From: Hawksworthiomyces lignivorus
Taxonomy: Eukaryota > Ascomycota > Sordariomycetes > Ophiostomatales > Ophiostomataceae
DNA length: 64,000 bases
Direction: 5' to 3'
Assembly (NCBI GenBank): GCA_002917075.1
Contig: NTMA01000101.1
Span: 1-64,000, forward strand
Part shown: positions 1-13,496 of the stretch, piece by piece
How the letters are laid out: each line of letters starts with the position of its first letter
Position numbering within the stretch: the first letter of the stretch is position 1
The notes under the pieces: generated by a model
The model's database searches: none
The model's input: only the letters and a program-made list of their open reading frames with translations
Told to the model about the DNA's origin: nothing
Translations under genes and position numbers: made by a program

Positions 1-3000
1 GGGGGCGGGGGGGGGGGGCGGCCATCGAACGTATTGAGAAGATCGCAGTCGGCTTTGTGTTGTTGCTGCTACTATTGCTCTTACGACTGCTCCGTATTTC
101 ATGTTTCATCACCACAAAGAAATTTGCCATCAAATCATTCTCCTCATCATTTACTCGCACGTCTGCTCTCTGCTCTCCTGCAAGCCCCCATTCCAGTCCC
201 CACAGAATCCCATTCCCTAAATGGGTGTACGGCGTACATTATATGTACTCGTACGTATGTACGAGGCATTCCGAACTGCTGAGCATGGTATAGCACCAGA
301 AAGAGACAGCCGTTAGCTTGCGGGAGAGCATCCGACTGCAACGCTACCTAAATTGGACTACGAGCAATAGGCCAGATCTCCCAGACGCGTATGACTCCGA
401 CACAAAGCGGTCTTACGAGCGGAGTACGAGTTTTTTGTGAATCCCACCCGCTATGCATTTGCTCCTATGTGGCTGCTATCTGCAGACTTCGACTACGAAA
501 TCCGATCTTTCTCCTTGCCACAAGACCATCGCCTGGCTTCATGGATGGCTGGCGACCGTGGCGACTTATTCATTGCTCGCTCGCCCGCTGCAGGCTCGGT
601 GAGTGGGCAACCTGTCGCCATTCTTCTTTGTTCTTCGCCTCATTCTCCCCCGCGGTCTAGAGCGTCTCGGCGTGCGCTGCTCGCCCTGTGACTAGGAAAC
701 ACGTACGTACCCCTTTCTTTGTTGCCTCTCTTGCTATTCACCCACTGCCGGTCCTTGCACTTTTTGCCGCCCCTAATATCTTCTCATTTCCACCTCATGC
801 CAAGTAGACACCACAAAAGACGCGCACATGGAGCAACAAGCGCAGGCGTTCTACTCGTATGTGCACCAAACACAGCTGCCCACTGCTTGCACTAGGAGCC
901 AAACGCAGCCCTAGGACGGCACCGAAACAAATCGTGCCTTCGCTTAGGGTCGATATAATGTTAGGGACCTTGTGCCCCGTTTTTTGGCCTGTTTGACTAG
1001 CCAGGTTCCCCAGCTGCAGAACCTGCGTGCATCATGCTTAGCTCGCTCGAGTAATTTTCTACAAATGTCCATGGCGTACAAGTACTCTGTAGGCCCCTAT
1101 GTCCGATTGTACGTCCGACCCACGGAGTTTGGAATTGCAACTTTTGGCGCGGCCTGGCGCGGCCTGGCGCTATTGACCAGGCTGGTCTTCGCCGACTCTC
1201 TCGCCTGTTGGCATGCGTGTCTCTTGCGGTGAAAAACTGGTCCTTTTTTTTCTGGTTTTTTTTTTTTTGTTTTTGTTTTTACTTTCGTTTTTATTTTTGG
1301 ATGTGCTTTAGGCCCGTCTAGCTTGTCCGCTTCTCTAGCCTAGCTAGCCAAACTGCGCGATGCCGAGCATCCCCGGCCAAAGTCCCACCAGCTTAGACGA
1401 CAAAGTTGCCCCTCATATCCTCAAGAACCCCTGTCCCTTTGGCCCTGAACTTCTTTTGTTTTTGGTCTTGTTTTTCTAGCTTATTTTTTTTTTTCCTCTG
1501 CATCTGACTGGACCCTTGGTGGCTCTGATACCTTGGTACGAGAACTTTGTGCAGGTACGAGTCTTCTATTAGGTATAGTGCCATTGTTCTATATGTAGCG
1601 AACAAATGCCCAGAGGCGGAACCGCGGGAAAGAGAGAGGCAATCAGACGCAAGATGTGTTTGCCAGAGTTCTACGACGCATGCCAGCGATCTGCCTGCCG
1701 GCCCTAGCAGCTGGGCACTCCAACCTTCCACAATCTGGTTATTAGAGGGTGCATGACATGCTTGAAGATTGGCAGCAGACCGCCAAAGCGTAGAAGCAGA
1801 AAACATAATGACGCCCCGGAGCACGGTGCAACATTTCTGATCCGAGGTGCAATGACCCGTTTTTTTTTCGGCGGAGATCAGTACGAGAGTCAAGAAATAC
1901 ATGCATATGCTAAGAAGACGAAAATATGCACCTGCAAGCGCGGCCAGTCGCTGGCGGCAGACCATGGATCAGAAAGGGAGCCTTGCCCTGTCTGCATATG
2001 CATGTCCGGCATGCCGCAGAGCACACACTGAGCATGTTTGCGCAATCCTCATTGGGCCTGTCTCTGTGCCTTCGGTGTAGCATCTTTACTCGCTCCAAAA
2101 TCTGCTAGCAATAAATAGACTCACGACGGATCTGATAGCGAAGAACGTAGCGCGAGCGAACAGTTCCAGGAAAAGATCGACAGTTGAACCATTCGATTTT
2201 GGCCTCCAGCAGCATACGCTATCTCTGTTGGCATGAGACGCTTGCTAGCCTTATAGACTGCTTATTAGATTTGGTTCATCAACTTTGCAGGGCTCCCTGG
2301 GCCCCGATCTTCTTGACAGTTTCCTGCTTCTCTCGCCTTCCCTATTTTGTACTCATTCTTCATACTCTGACGCCTACGACTACGGAACAAACATATGCGC
2401 TATCTCTTTTTGTTCCTAAACATCCCTTGCTTCCACGATTTAGTCCCGAACATCTTTCTTGTAAGGCTTTATATTTTTTAGGCAGAGCACAGTTGCGAGC
2501 GATTAAGAATAGCGATGTGCCTCATCCTCATCAATCAGGCAAACGAGAACGCAAGAAGCCTATCTTGCCTGCAGAGTGTTTCGTACTACTAATGCAGGGT
2601 CAGGATGGCAAGAGCGTAATAGCTATATTAAAATGCGGTGAAAGGAAATTAGCAATTAATAACGGGCTTCCTGTCAGCACGAAAATGAACATTATTATTT
2701 CGTGCTGGTTTGTCCCATTGACAAACCAGCATGAAATCTCTCAAGGGATCCATGCTGATGCCAGCGGCACGCGGAAGGGCTCCCCGGTGGCACACCCGCG
2801 GAGAAAGAAACGTTGCATGATGGTCTTCGGCTTCACCAGAAGCCGAGGAAGTTTTCTCTGTCCTCTCAAGTCTTCAAGACCACACGCGACTGGCAAGCGC
2901 CGAATGCTTTGGTTGATAAGCGGAACTTTCCGAAAGCGAGATGGAATCTTCCATGCGGTGACTATGGTGACGGAATCAAAAGCTCGTGCATCTTCCACCA

Positions 3001-4659
3001 ACCAGCTGCTCACCGAATCAAATCGGGTGGCCGGATCCGGTGAAATTCCCGTGCCTGCTAGAAGCAAAGACGGCATCCCCTATTCAAACCTTCTAAGCAA
3101 TACTTTGTCAGGCTCTACTTTTTTTTTTGTGAAAGGGCTAGTCCGCGTAGTCTATGTACAACTCGAGCGCAGTTATGTTTTCTTTATGCTTGCCGTGTAG
3201 GTGGTAATGGGCTCCGATCCCTTTCTAGACGCCAATACACCAAGTAATATTAAATGCTCGGAAAGGGGTAAGGCCCTGTCTAAAGATGTCTGTTCACCAC
3301 CCCGGCTCTACGGTCTTGGGTCCCTTCTCTAGTAGTAGCGTAATACAGAACAGGACATTTCTAGGCAGATTCTCACCTGCTAGACAATTTTTAGGAAAGG
3401 GGGATGTCCAGTTCGCACCATGAAATTCGTAGCTGTGTACCGTGCTGGCTCTCCTGCCGTGCCTAGGACGGGATCAGAGTGTTCTTGATGTTGTTCCCTG
3501 CAAGTCAGCGTTGTCGTAGATTGTTCTTGCACGATCTTTGAGGTTTCGTCCACCAAGGTGAAAGAGAATGAGTCACTAAAAGACCTTGGAAAATTTTCAC
3601 TGTGCCGGTCTCTCCCTGGCAAGACGCCAGATCCGCAGGGGACATTGTCGTTTTTCCTGACTCGTGTATTGATCGTCCTGAAATCCTTCCCATATCTTCT
3701 CTTCTGCAGTCTGCGGTTTGCCAGATGATCTCGTCGCCCAGAGGTAGACAGGACGGTTCTTTCGTCTAGCATGGAGAATTCACGCTCTTCCGTCTCTATC
3801 GCGCGTCCATCTTTTCCCATCCATCGCGCAAAGGTTCATCGATCTTGACGAAGACAGTCATTAAAGGAATTTGGAGGATGCAATCTTTGAGACGATAAGG
3901 GGGACCGGCCATCTCCTGCTTTCTGACCGCTCCCTTTTTTATGACCGAGATTCCTGGGCGTCCGGCTCACGGCGGCCACATTCGAAAGACTTCGTTCCAT
4001 TCGAAAGGCCTCCTTTAACAAATGTCCATATTCGATCGATCGTCGCCATTGTGTCCCATTCTCCTTGCTCACGTCTGACGGCGCGGTCATCGCCATCAAG
4101 CGGCAGTCCTTCGGTCAAACACGCTCCGGGCTTTCAGGTTTATAACGGTCAGTTCTGCCCAACAGGTCGGCTGTTTCGCCTTGTTCGCCTTTGCTACTCA
4201 TCTACGGGAACAACATCGAGGAGCAGACGACGCAAAATACCCGCCAACGTAATATGACGGCCACTAGAATGGAGAAGAATATAAGTATTTATCATCCTTG
4301 TCTTTTGGAAAGGTTTGAAACTCTATCGACATTACCCATCTATTACAAAGTAAACAAAAGAAATTAAGGTACCCGTGAAGCCTTTTGAGGATATCTACCA
4401 GCCGCAGCGGATTGCTGGGCAACCCAGCTTCTCCTGTCTAAGATAAAACAAACAAAAGAAACAGACAAACAGACAGACAAAATAATTCAAAGTGAAATAA
4501 GCAAAGCATTAGATCTACGTTGGGGCTGGAAGCCGTTCAACAAACGACAAGCCACATCAGCACAATAGCAACCAACCGATGCAAGTCCGCAAGAGCGACG
4601 GCCCCCTGTACTCCTCTCCCTTCTCTGCCGTTCGACACCAGTCTGTCACTGCGCCCCTA
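1..4659. other. Gene-poor stretch at the window start
   Basis: No gene is supported here. The first 18 bases are almost pure G with one C, a homopolymer that may be an assembly edge or a real G tract. Open frames exist on both strands, the longest being 338 codons at 2184-3200 (+). They have mixed, non-domain-like composition, no recognisable motif, and no partner exons with good splice sites. A short GC-rich direct repeat (unit GGCGCGGCCT) lies near 1147-1170, and a strong hairpin is listed separately at 2697-2737. The stretch also holds the 3' flank of the RTA1-like gene. Confidence 0.6.
2697..2737. repeat. Perfect-looking 18-bp inverted repeat (hairpin)
   Basis: ATTTCGTGCTGGTTTGTC is followed by the 5-base loop CCATT and then the reverse complement GACAAACCAGCATGAAAT. 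The stem has 17 of 18 matched pairs, and the remaining position is a G/T wobble in RNA. It lies in the gene-poor first 4.6 kb. It has no U-rich tail like an RNA polymerase III terminator, and no target-site duplication was seen. It could be a miniature element remnant, a structured RNA or a protein site; nothing in the sequence decides. Confidence 0.8.
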
Positions 4660-6073
4660 CTACTGTCTGTAGGAACCCTCACCAGCATACCCATCGCGGG
4701 ACTCGAGCGGTAGCGAAGCGGCAGCTGCCTCATCGCTTGCCCGTTGTCGCATGCCCATTGCGACATAGATGCCTGGCGGGACGATGGTGTAGACGATGAC
4801 CAGCAGGATCATGGGGATGGCGTCGAAGACGTATTGGCTGTGAGATGAAAACAAACGTCAGTCAAAAGGAAAGTGAAGATTACTTTGGGCTAACAGGGAG
4901 CTGCTTGGCAAAATAGGAGAGTAAGAAAGAGAAGACAAGAGAAAAAAGAATCAAAACATACCACCACTCGTGCTTTTGCGTGTAGCCTGCCTTTCCCATG
5001 CCGAAGTCTACCTCACGATAGATAGACCGGATCTAATCCCCCTCAGTTAGTAAAAGCCGGACAACAAAAAAAGCAGACATCCCTCGACTGTGCAGCAGAA
5101 TACTAGACACAAGAAGAGAGAAAGTCGAAGAGGGGGGGGAGGGGGGGTTTTGAGAAGAGAGGGAGACGGGAGGCACGAACCAGGATCATGGCGCACGAGA
5201 AGTTGACGGCGTACAGCAGGGAGCGCCAGCGAGGCTTGAACTTGCGCTGGCCGCCCTCGAGGGTGACAAACTTGTCGCCGGGCACGGGCCGGAGGCGGCT
5301 CTCGAGGTGGGCGACGAAGCGGCGGGAGGTGAAGTGGAAGCGGGCGGCGAGGACGGTGAAGAGGCCAAAGGCGACGATCTGGAGGGTGACGCCGGCGAGG
5401 GCGATGTTCTTGCCGTTCTGCAGCTTGCTGGCGGCGTTGGGCGTGGTGATCTGCGTGCCCGCGACGATGACGGCGCCGATCAGCTGCAGCAGCAGCGCAA
5501 AGATGTCAAAGCCCACAAAGATGGGCGTCAGCCAGCGCGCCGGCACCCACAGCAGCCGCACCGTGCGCGCCGCCGGCGGTACCACGTGGAACACGATGCG
5601 GCCGAATGCCACGTACACGATGCCCGCCATCAGCACCGGCGCCAGGATCACCAGGCAGAACTGCACAATGTACAGGTCGCGGTTGTCCTGGTTGTTCGCC
5701 GACCCGACGCGCGCGCCGTAGCCGAGAGCCTCCACTACGGGTCGAGATTGGTCAGCCTCGGCGAGCACACATGGTATGCCTTGCTGGATGGTGCGATTCC
5801 GAGCTGCAGAAGGGGAGGGGGAAGGGGGAGGGACGACTTTTTACGAAGAGAAGAGAGGGAATGTAGGAGACAAAGCAGCTCAGAAACTGGTGAAGAAGGG
5901 AAAGGGAAGAGGGAAAACGTACTCAGAATAGCGACCAGCATCACGAACCAAATCCAGGCCTTGTAGCGAAAGGTTTGGTATGTCGAGACGATGAAGCCGA
6001 TGGAAAAGAGGGCGCACATCACGCCGGCCGCCGCCGCGGATGGCTCGAAAAAGGGGTAGTAGATGGATACCAT
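4660..6073 (-). CDS. RTA1-like seven-transmembrane protein (lipid-translocating exporter family)
   Basis: Four exons on the minus strand: 6073-5923, 5734-5181, 5032-4962 and 4837-4660. They give 954 nt and 317 residues, and all introns are GT-AG with consistent phase. The product is a polytopic membrane protein of the fungal RTA1 family. Yeast members include Rta1, Rsb1 and Pug1, which are linked to lipid or sphingoid-base export and drug tolerance. Family signs are the EALGYGAR segment at the exon 1/2 join, the hydrophobic blocks LVILAPVLMAGIVYVAFGRI and IFALLLQLIGAVIV, the GKNIALAGVTLQIVAFGLF helix, RSIYREVDFGMG, and EWCQYVFDAIPM before the last helix. The start is the ATG at 6073, because the frame is open slightly further upstream but only with TTG. 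The tail of about 30 residues is short and hydrophilic. The substrate cannot be read from sequence. The upstream neighbour, the NTF2/RRM gene, is divergent and 3.4 kb away. Confidence 0.9.
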
Positions 6074-9000
6074 GGCGGGCAATTATCAGAACTCCCTGCT
6101 GTGTGATGAGGTTTCTCGGTACGATATACTCTCTCTCTCCCACTCTCACTCGCTGCGTGCTCCTCCCTCTGTGAATGTTTGAGCCCAACACAATTGTTGA
6201 ACTTGCGTCGTGTGGCCCCAAAACCCTTGGTCCTCGACGCGTTATTTCAAAAATCGATATCCTATCAAAGGCAGACAACCTCTGGCGTATGCACTATCAG
6301 TCAAGGCTTCAAGAGAAGGAGGCCAATCAGTCTGTATGGCAGTTTAGAGCAAAGATTGTTCCTGACTTGGTTGGGGGTATAAATAGAAGTGTGAGGGCCA
6401 AAACACAACTCGGACTGGAATGATGTCTATGAATCAGAAGATGCTATTTTCATACGGAGGGAGAGCCCATAGTCTAAATATCTTTTGGGAAGCATCATTT
6501 GAGTAGGGCTGAATGTACACGCAAGAACCAGATGGGTGCTAAACGATGCCGAGAAACAGGCGCCGCCAAGAGCTGGGTGCGACTACACCGTACGCATACG
6601 TATTATGCTTATGTTTATTTTCCGCCTTTTTACTCCTATTTAGAACTAGGATGTTTTAGACGACAGTTCAAACCCGGCGGATAACAGTAGAAGAACGAAT
6701 CCCGACATCTGGGTCTTCTCATGCTCAATTCTCCTGCACCTAAATGGCTTCTAGTGCAGAAGAAACACACAAGATAACCCGTGGAGCACTCTTCTTCTCT
6801 CTCTCTCTTTTTTTTATTTTTATTTTTATTTTTTATTTTTTATTAAATTTTAGAGCGTAGGCTTTATCATTCCTCTTTCAAGTCGCTTTGTGCGAAAATT
6901 GAAAAAATTATATACGTAATCCGCCCGTTGGAGATTACGGAGTTTTGCTTTTCACGTTCCTGGCACAGCCTCACTCAGGAGATTTGCTAGCGGGCTTAGA
7001 CCGGCCCCGTCTCTTCCCCCTTAGGAGCTGTGCCCAAAGCAGCCCTAATAAGCTTTTTTTCATGACTCTAGGAGATGGGTGTTTTGCGTAGACACATCCC
7101 GTTCCTTTATCATGGCAGCTAAGCCCATATGTTTCTCGCTAGGTAAATTCCACGATGACTACATATCTTGGCACTCTACTGTGCAAGGCTCATTTGATCA
7201 GCTGCACAGCACCCAATGCCTCATTAGACAGGGCTGCTTAAACGCAAGCTCTTCATGATGGGGAACTAGTGGCATGGAGTTGTCTTGTACATGTTCCCTG
7301 CTTTTGTTCTTATTTGCCCTCGTTCGCCTATCTTGCGTACGCGTCCTCAGGAGGCTTAGATATCTTTCAATGTAGCATCAGATAGACAGGCCCAGAACAA
7401 CGTACGAGTAAAACCATGTACGCAATAACTCACAGAACCTGACTGGGCAGACTAGCTTTCTAAGAGCAAATAAACTTTTGTTGTATCAAAACTTTAGCTC
7501 AAATGTCGGAGAATCGGGCGTCAATAATCTCCGGGTCTCGGGTGGGTCAACCTGTTTTTTGGCTGGCGCCACCAAACACGAGGAATTCAGCAACCAAACA
7601 TCTGCGGTAGCAATTGGGATTGTACATACATACATACGCAGTACGGAGTAAGATGTCGTACTATCTCGTCTGGCCGGTTCTCCAATTAACAGGCGCTAGC
7701 AATCTGATAGTCGTTCAATTCCACTTGGCCAATAACTCTGGGTTTTGCGTGCAGCAACATCCTCGCCTGGATGTCAGAGCACGCAACCAGAACTTGGACG
7801 CGCCGTAACGCGACGAGTTGCATGTGACAGTCGTGAACATCACATAATAGAACGCGAAGACGGCACGAGTGCTCGTACGGCACAGATGCTGTTGCAGAAC
7901 TGATCGAATGCAGGTACATGCTGGGGGGTTATAATGTCACTAGAAACCAGAAACAGCTTTCTCTGAAAATTATGCATAAATTGGTTAAGCTACTTATTAT
8001 ACATTCCTTCTTTTGGTTGGGCATCCAATCAAGTGCAGCAGAGGCAGCAAGACTGCGGCAGCCTTTGCTCGTCCACTTTTGGCAAAGCCGCCCGGTAGTG
8101 AACGGGCCACGGAGCACGATTGTGTCACTGTCCACCGGCCGACCTCACTGAGCTAGCTGTTCGCATCTTCCACAGTATATTTACCGAGTATTGACTGCCC
8201 TGCTGCGTATTGACTTTTATAGGATCATGGCGGTTAGAGAAGCACAAGAAACACTGCATACAGCCTTTCCACTTCGAGACGGGTGGAGAAGAGCAGACGT
8301 GCTGTTGTCCACCAGCTCCATTCTCTCACTCGCATAATGGAATATAATATGTATGTACATACCCTATGATGCGTTACGGCAATATCCTTCAACACCATGA
8401 TTAGGTGAGCATCGAGAAAGGATGTAAGCATATTATTCTCACCCGTCACTGGTGATGTCTCATTCCCCAGAAAGAGCGAAACCGCGGCCAGCCGAAGGGC
8501 GGTGGCACTTTCCCCAAGATCCAGAGATTCCAGCGAATTGGATTGACGAAAATTGACGGAAAAGGGACCTCCCCCTTTCGACATGAAAGGAAAGAGACGA
8601 GGACCAGAACCAGAGTCTAGATCCACTTTTATCGCCTTTCTCCAAATTCGCGCCTGCCTCTCTGCTTCGTTTTTTTTGCCTCTGCCTGGTGCTTTCTTTC
8701 TTTCTGTGTCTTTCCTTCCTTGCCCGGACTTAAGCCCCCCACTTTTTTGTTCTGTGCTTGTGCCTTTTGCTTGCACGGACCCTATTTTCTTTATTTTCTA
8801 TGGTCTCTTGATATTTTTTTTTCCTCTTCTCGTTGACTCCGACGAAAATTAGCAATTCCCACCATCCACAACCAACTACAACCCTTCAGATCTGATCCTC
8901 CCGTCTATACTCCCTCACCCTCTCACCCTCTCTCTCCTCTTTTCCCATCTATCGCCTCTTTCTCCATCTCTGCAAATTCCGAAACGGCTCCCGGCGATCT

Positions 9001-9487
9001 CAATCTGACGGCCGAGACCTTCGAAAAACCTAGAAAACCACAAAAAAAAAAAAGTGCATCAGAACACTGCCTTGTCCTCCCCTACGAGCCTCGTTCTTCT
9101 CGCGGCCGCATAGCTCTCCTCCACTTCATTTACATATTCGACTTCTCTTCTTTTTTCCGTTTCATAGCATTGTGCATTGAACGTTTCCAAAGCAAGCAGC
9201 CTTCTTAGTCGCTTCTGTTTCGTCTTGTCCTTCCCTGCAAGTCTGAATTTCTTGATATTATTTCACATTATCATATATCCTATCTCCACCTCGTGCTCGA
9301 CATCTCGTTGTCATTTCTTCTTCCTACCCTCCTTTCTTTGTTCCCTTTCTGCACCCGCCGATACGGTTGATCAATTTTCATCTCTCTCCATTCTTCCACA
9401 TTCTTCTTAGAAGCCGTAGCATAGCTCTGTCGCATACAACGAACCACCGTTTACCCAACAATCCGAACCTCTCTATCTACCACAAAA
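6074..9487. other. Divergent intergenic region between the RTA1-like and NTF2/RRM genes
   Basis: No coding gene is supported in these 3.4 kb. 6811-6850 is a T/A-rich tract. One exact copy of the dispersed motif TACGGAGTA lies at 7642-7650. From about 8640 to 9487 the plus strand is strongly pyrimidine-rich (CTCTC and TTTCC runs), which is typical of a fungal promoter and long 5' leader for the gene starting at 9488. The 180-codon minus-strand frame at 8234-8776 overlaps this leader and has no family resemblance. Confidence 0.55.
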
Positions 9488-11449
9488 ATGTCTACGAACG
9501 GTGCCAACAATCAGGAGTACGTCTCATTTTCCCTCCTCTTCCAATGTTTGCCATACTAACCAAAACAGCAACCTGTCCAAGGATGAGGTCGGCTGGTACT
9601 TCGTCGAGCAATACTACACCACACTCAGCAAAAACCCCAGCAAGCTTCACGTGAGTCCATATCCGATCCGGCAATCGCGTGCCATGCCAAGCTCTCTCTC
9701 TTCTGTCTTCGTATGCAAGTTCTGACCTCCCTCTTTCGCGCCTTTCTAGCTGTTCTACGGCGCCAAGTCTCAGTTCGTCTACGGCCTCGAGGCAGAGGTT
9801 GCAAACGTGTCCGTCGGCCGCCAGGTTCGTGATCTTCTCTTTTTCTCTCTCCTCTGCTACCTCTGCTTTGGGGTGATCAATTCTATGGCAGACAACGTGG
9901 TACTGTGATTTGATGGTGTGACCGGCTGCTAACAGAAACGCTTCCTCAACTATAATAGGATATCCAAGAGCGCGTCACGAAACTCGAGTTCCAGGACTGC
10001 AAGGTCCGCATCTCCAACGTTGACACGCAGTCTTCTGTCGAAAATATTGTGATCCAGGTTATTGGCGAAATCTCGAACAAGTCCGAAGAGCCCCGGAAGT
10101 TTGTGCAGACCTTTGTGCTCGCCCAGCAACCATCGGGCTACTTCGTTCTCAACGACATCCTGCGGTACATCAAGGAGGAGGAGGCTCCCGAGGAGGCTGC
10201 TCCTGAAGAGGATGCTGCCGAGGTTCTTGCCATCGAAGGGGCCAAGCCTGCCGAGCAGCCAGCAGCCCCTGCCAAGGCTGAAGAGAGCGAGGCTGCCAAG
10301 CCTCAGCTCGACGCCGCTATTGTCGACAAGAAGCTCGAGGAGGCCAGCACCGCGACCAAGGAAGTCTCCGCCGTTCCCGCCGTGGCTACCCCCGTTGCCG
10401 CTCCTGTGAAGCCTGCAGAGCCCGCTGCTCCGCCAGCTGCTACACTTGCTCCCGCTGCAAGCGCGGAGAAGGCCGAGGAAGAAATTGCCGAGGAAGAATC
10501 CAATAAGGCCGAGGTACCAAAGGAGCCGACTCCGACACCCGTGGTCAGCCGTGCCCCTGCTGCTGCTGCTGCTGCTGCCGCCCCTGCTGCCCCCGCTCCG
10601 GCCGAGCCTGAAAAGCCCAAGGAGCCGCCAAAGCCCATGACCTGGGCTAGCCGTGCTGCCGCTGCCGCTGGTACTACTCGTCCGGCTGTGGTACTCCCTA
10701 AGCCTGCTCCCGCCGCTGGTGCAAGCCGGCCCGCTGCTGCTGCCGCCTCGCCGTCTACGCCCACACAGGTCGTGGCGGCTACTAAGGCAACCACAGCGGA
10801 GACTGCTGCCCCTGCTGCCGCTCCCGCCGCTCCCAAGGATGCCAAGGAGGATGCCAAAGATTCCGGCAGCGAGTGGCAGACCGCCGGTGCCGATTCGAGA
10901 CGCCAGAACCGTCCCCAGTCTGTGAGCAACATTGCTCAGGACAAGGACACGACTCTTGGCTATGTCAAGTACGTGACGGAGAAGGTCGAGGAGGCGACTC
11001 TGCGCAGCCACCTGGAGAAGTTCGGCCCTGTCGTGTACTTCGACATTAACCGCTCAAAGGTATGTTCCTCTTTCCCGTAGGGCAGAGTCCTGGAAGTTGT
11101 TTTATATTCGTATCCGATTTGCTGACAATCCAATCTCTTGTAGAACTGCGCCTTTGTTGAGTTCGCCTCGCCGGCTGGCTATCAAGCCGCTGTCGCCGCC
11201 AACCCTCACACGATCAACGGCGAGAACATCCTCGTCGAAGCCCGCCGCCCCAAGGCCAGCGCCTATGGCGGCTCAAACTACAACCCCAACCGCGGCAACA
11301 TGTCCGGCCGGGGTGGCCGGGGCAACTATGAAAACCGCAACCCCAGCCAGAGCGGCGGCCGCGGCGGATTCTCTGGTCAGAACCGCGGCCGTGGCGGTGC
11401 TGGCGGTGTTTCCCGCGGCCGCGGCGGCGCCCAGACTACCACTGCTTAA
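9488..11449 (+). CDS. nxt3: NTF2-domain, RRM and RGG protein (G3BP / Nxt3 / Bre5 type)
   Basis: Five exons: 9488-9516, 9569-9650, 9750-9824, 9959-11059 and 11144-11449. They total 1593 nt and 530 residues. The N-terminal part (about residues 12-135) is an NTF2-like domain, from VGWYFVEQYYTTLSKNP through LFYGAKSQFVYG to KFVQTFVLAQQPSGYFVLNDILRYI. A long Ala/Pro/Glu-rich disordered linker follows. An RRM lies at about 393-465, with NCAFVEFA as the RNP1-like strand, and the tail is RGG-rich (about 466-530). Relatives are animal G3BP, fission yeast Nxt3 and budding yeast Bre5. They act as cofactors of the Ubp3/USP10 deubiquitinase and in stress-granule RNA binding, so that role is inferred here. 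The ATG at 9488 is the first in frame after a long pyrimidine-rich leader. Four introns crowd the NTF2 end and the fifth exon splits the RRM. The first intron is only 52 nt, with a clear CTAAC branch site. Confidence 0.93.
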
Positions 11450-13462
11450 ATGCAGTCCTAGTCGTACCACACCAATGCTCTCTACTTCTTCAGCTGATCC
11501 GCTTCAAACCGCCAACCATGTGCACCTTCCATACACTCCATATGCTCTCTCTTAATCATCATCACCAGCTGCAAGAAGCAGGAGCCAGATCACCTAAGAG
11601 TCTGCAGAGGAGAACAACTCTTCAAGCAGCATAATTGATTTCGCAGCGAACGGAAAAAGGAAAAGATTGGGGTCTCTTCATGGTTTTCCTATACGTTGTA
11701 CCAGGTCTTCTTTCCAAAAGTTTGGGGTTATGGCCGGTCTGGCAGGAAAGGAGTTTGTCCCTTGTTTTTTCTTTTTCCTCTTCCTTTTCTCACCATTTCC
11801 TATCATGTTTTCGTCTTGTAAAAAAATGAGTTGGGTTGGGTTGGGTTTGTTTTGCTTCGTTTTCGTTCGTTCCCGAAGGGAAATGCAAGAATGACACGCG
11901 CGCACATATCAACTCTGTTTTGCTCGATGGCATCTTCTTTGTTTCGGCGCAAAAGCACGACACTCACAAATCCCTTTTTACCTTATTCCATGTGCGCTTG
12001 GTGGTTACTTTGGGCGACTAAACGGTGTGGTCGCCGTGGTGAGAGGAGGTTAGAGCTCAAGCTGAGGTATTTCTCTTTCGTCCAGCACTCGCCGGACAAG
12101 GGGGAGCAGGCAGAGCTGAAACCAAGCCGAAGCAAGAGAAGACCGCCCCCTCATGGTCTTCTCTTAACACGCATTTACTTGTATCTAAACATACTTGATT
12201 TTACTTCTGAGAGCGATTCTGATTTGGGATATATGGAACGGGAGAAACAGAGGAGCCTCAGATTATGACCATGTACAATACGCCGGACCTTGGCTGGCAG
12301 CCACAGGAATGGTAAAAGACAAAAGAAAAAACGAAAGAATACAAAAATCAAAATTACAAGACGTCGCTCGCTACTTGCCACGCCATAGACCAATTCAAGA
12401 GTGATGCTGTGAAAACATAAAGAAAGACAATGCGAGGACACGTCAGCGAGTGTCGTGCGAGATTGCTCTGTCCCAACAAAAAAAATAAATGCGCGGAGAG
12501 CTAGAGAGGAGATCCTCAGAGCTCAGAGCTCGTGGCGAGCAGTGCGTTTCTTTTTCAACACTTTGCTGACCGGCTCTTGCACACAGCTCACGATACGGAC
12601 GATATGTGGCACGATGTACCGAATTTGTCGAGAGGGCTAGCGATAAGTCTATCAATAGCTGATGGCGTCTTTTAAATATGCTTAAACGTCCTTTTAAATA
12701 ATATCAAAGACGAAACTCAAGGGCCAATTGCGGCGGTGAATGGCGTCATATGTTCTCGAGAAGGAGGCGCGCCCCCAACGACACCGCCAACAGCAAAAGC
12801 ACGGTGAAAGATGGACCCCCTGGACCCTTGCGCGCTGGCCAAGGGCAATCGTGGGGATGGGACGTATCTTACCTATCTTAATGTATGTACATATGTATAT
12901 TCGTGCGGGCAGCCGAAATGATTTAATTACGTTATAGACAGACCGGCCTTTCGGCCGTTACCTATCTTATCATCGCAACGCTCTTTTACATATACAGTAA
13001 GCCTGGGGATACTAGAGGAAACCCTAGACGACGCGGAAAAGTCGCCCCGGAAGTCGGCTGCTTCCCGAGTAGCGACATGTCCAAAAACCTCGTCTCGAAA
13101 GAAGTGATAGGACATCTCCAGGCGGGTTCGCTGGCGTTTCTCGGCCAAGCGCGCTCTCACTTTTGCTGCCCTCTGCTAATAATCAATCGGGAAAAGTCTG
13201 CCCAGAGGCGTTGTATTTCCCCCTCATTCCCCCGAAGACTATTCCAGAACTGCGGATGTGAGTCCCAAGCAGGACTCTGCATAATACACAACGACACTGC
13301 TGCACGCTACAAACTCGGTCTAATCCAGGGGCAGGCAAGTCGAGAGATGCTCGCCTGGAGGGATTCCCTCTTTGGGCATCCTCTTATGTACGCACACGCT
13401 TGCAACGCTCTGCATTCATAGCAGCCCTATCAATACCACCATGTGTGCTACTGTATGTTTAT

Positions 13463-13496
13463 CTCCTCCTCCTCCTCCTCCTCCTCCTCCTCCTCC
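13463..13496. repeat. CTC trinucleotide microsatellite
   Basis: About eleven uninterrupted CTC units in non-coding DNA. Open frames that read through it are simple poly-Ser, poly-Leu or poly-Glu artefacts. Confidence 0.9.

Noticed and set aside
1..18. Telomere or repeat at the window start
   Set aside because: A G-rich homopolymer only; no TTAGGG-type units are present.
240..265. GTACGTATGTACGAG-type near-palindrome as a regulatory site
   Set aside because: Similar TACGTA/TACATA text recurs loosely in AT/GC-neutral intergenic DNA here; no exact, repeated unit was established.
2184..3200. 338-codon plus-strand open frame
   Set aside because: Mixed composition with no domain, no hydrophobic pattern or splice partners; it crosses the hairpin and looks like chance.
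8234..8776. 180-codon minus-strand frame
   Set aside because: It overlaps the pyrimidine-rich leader of the NTF2/RRM gene; low-complexity, no match.
9950..11011. 353-codon minus-strand frame opposite the NTF2/RRM gene
   Set aside because: A GC-rich shadow of a well-supported gene; Gly/Ser/Arg noise.
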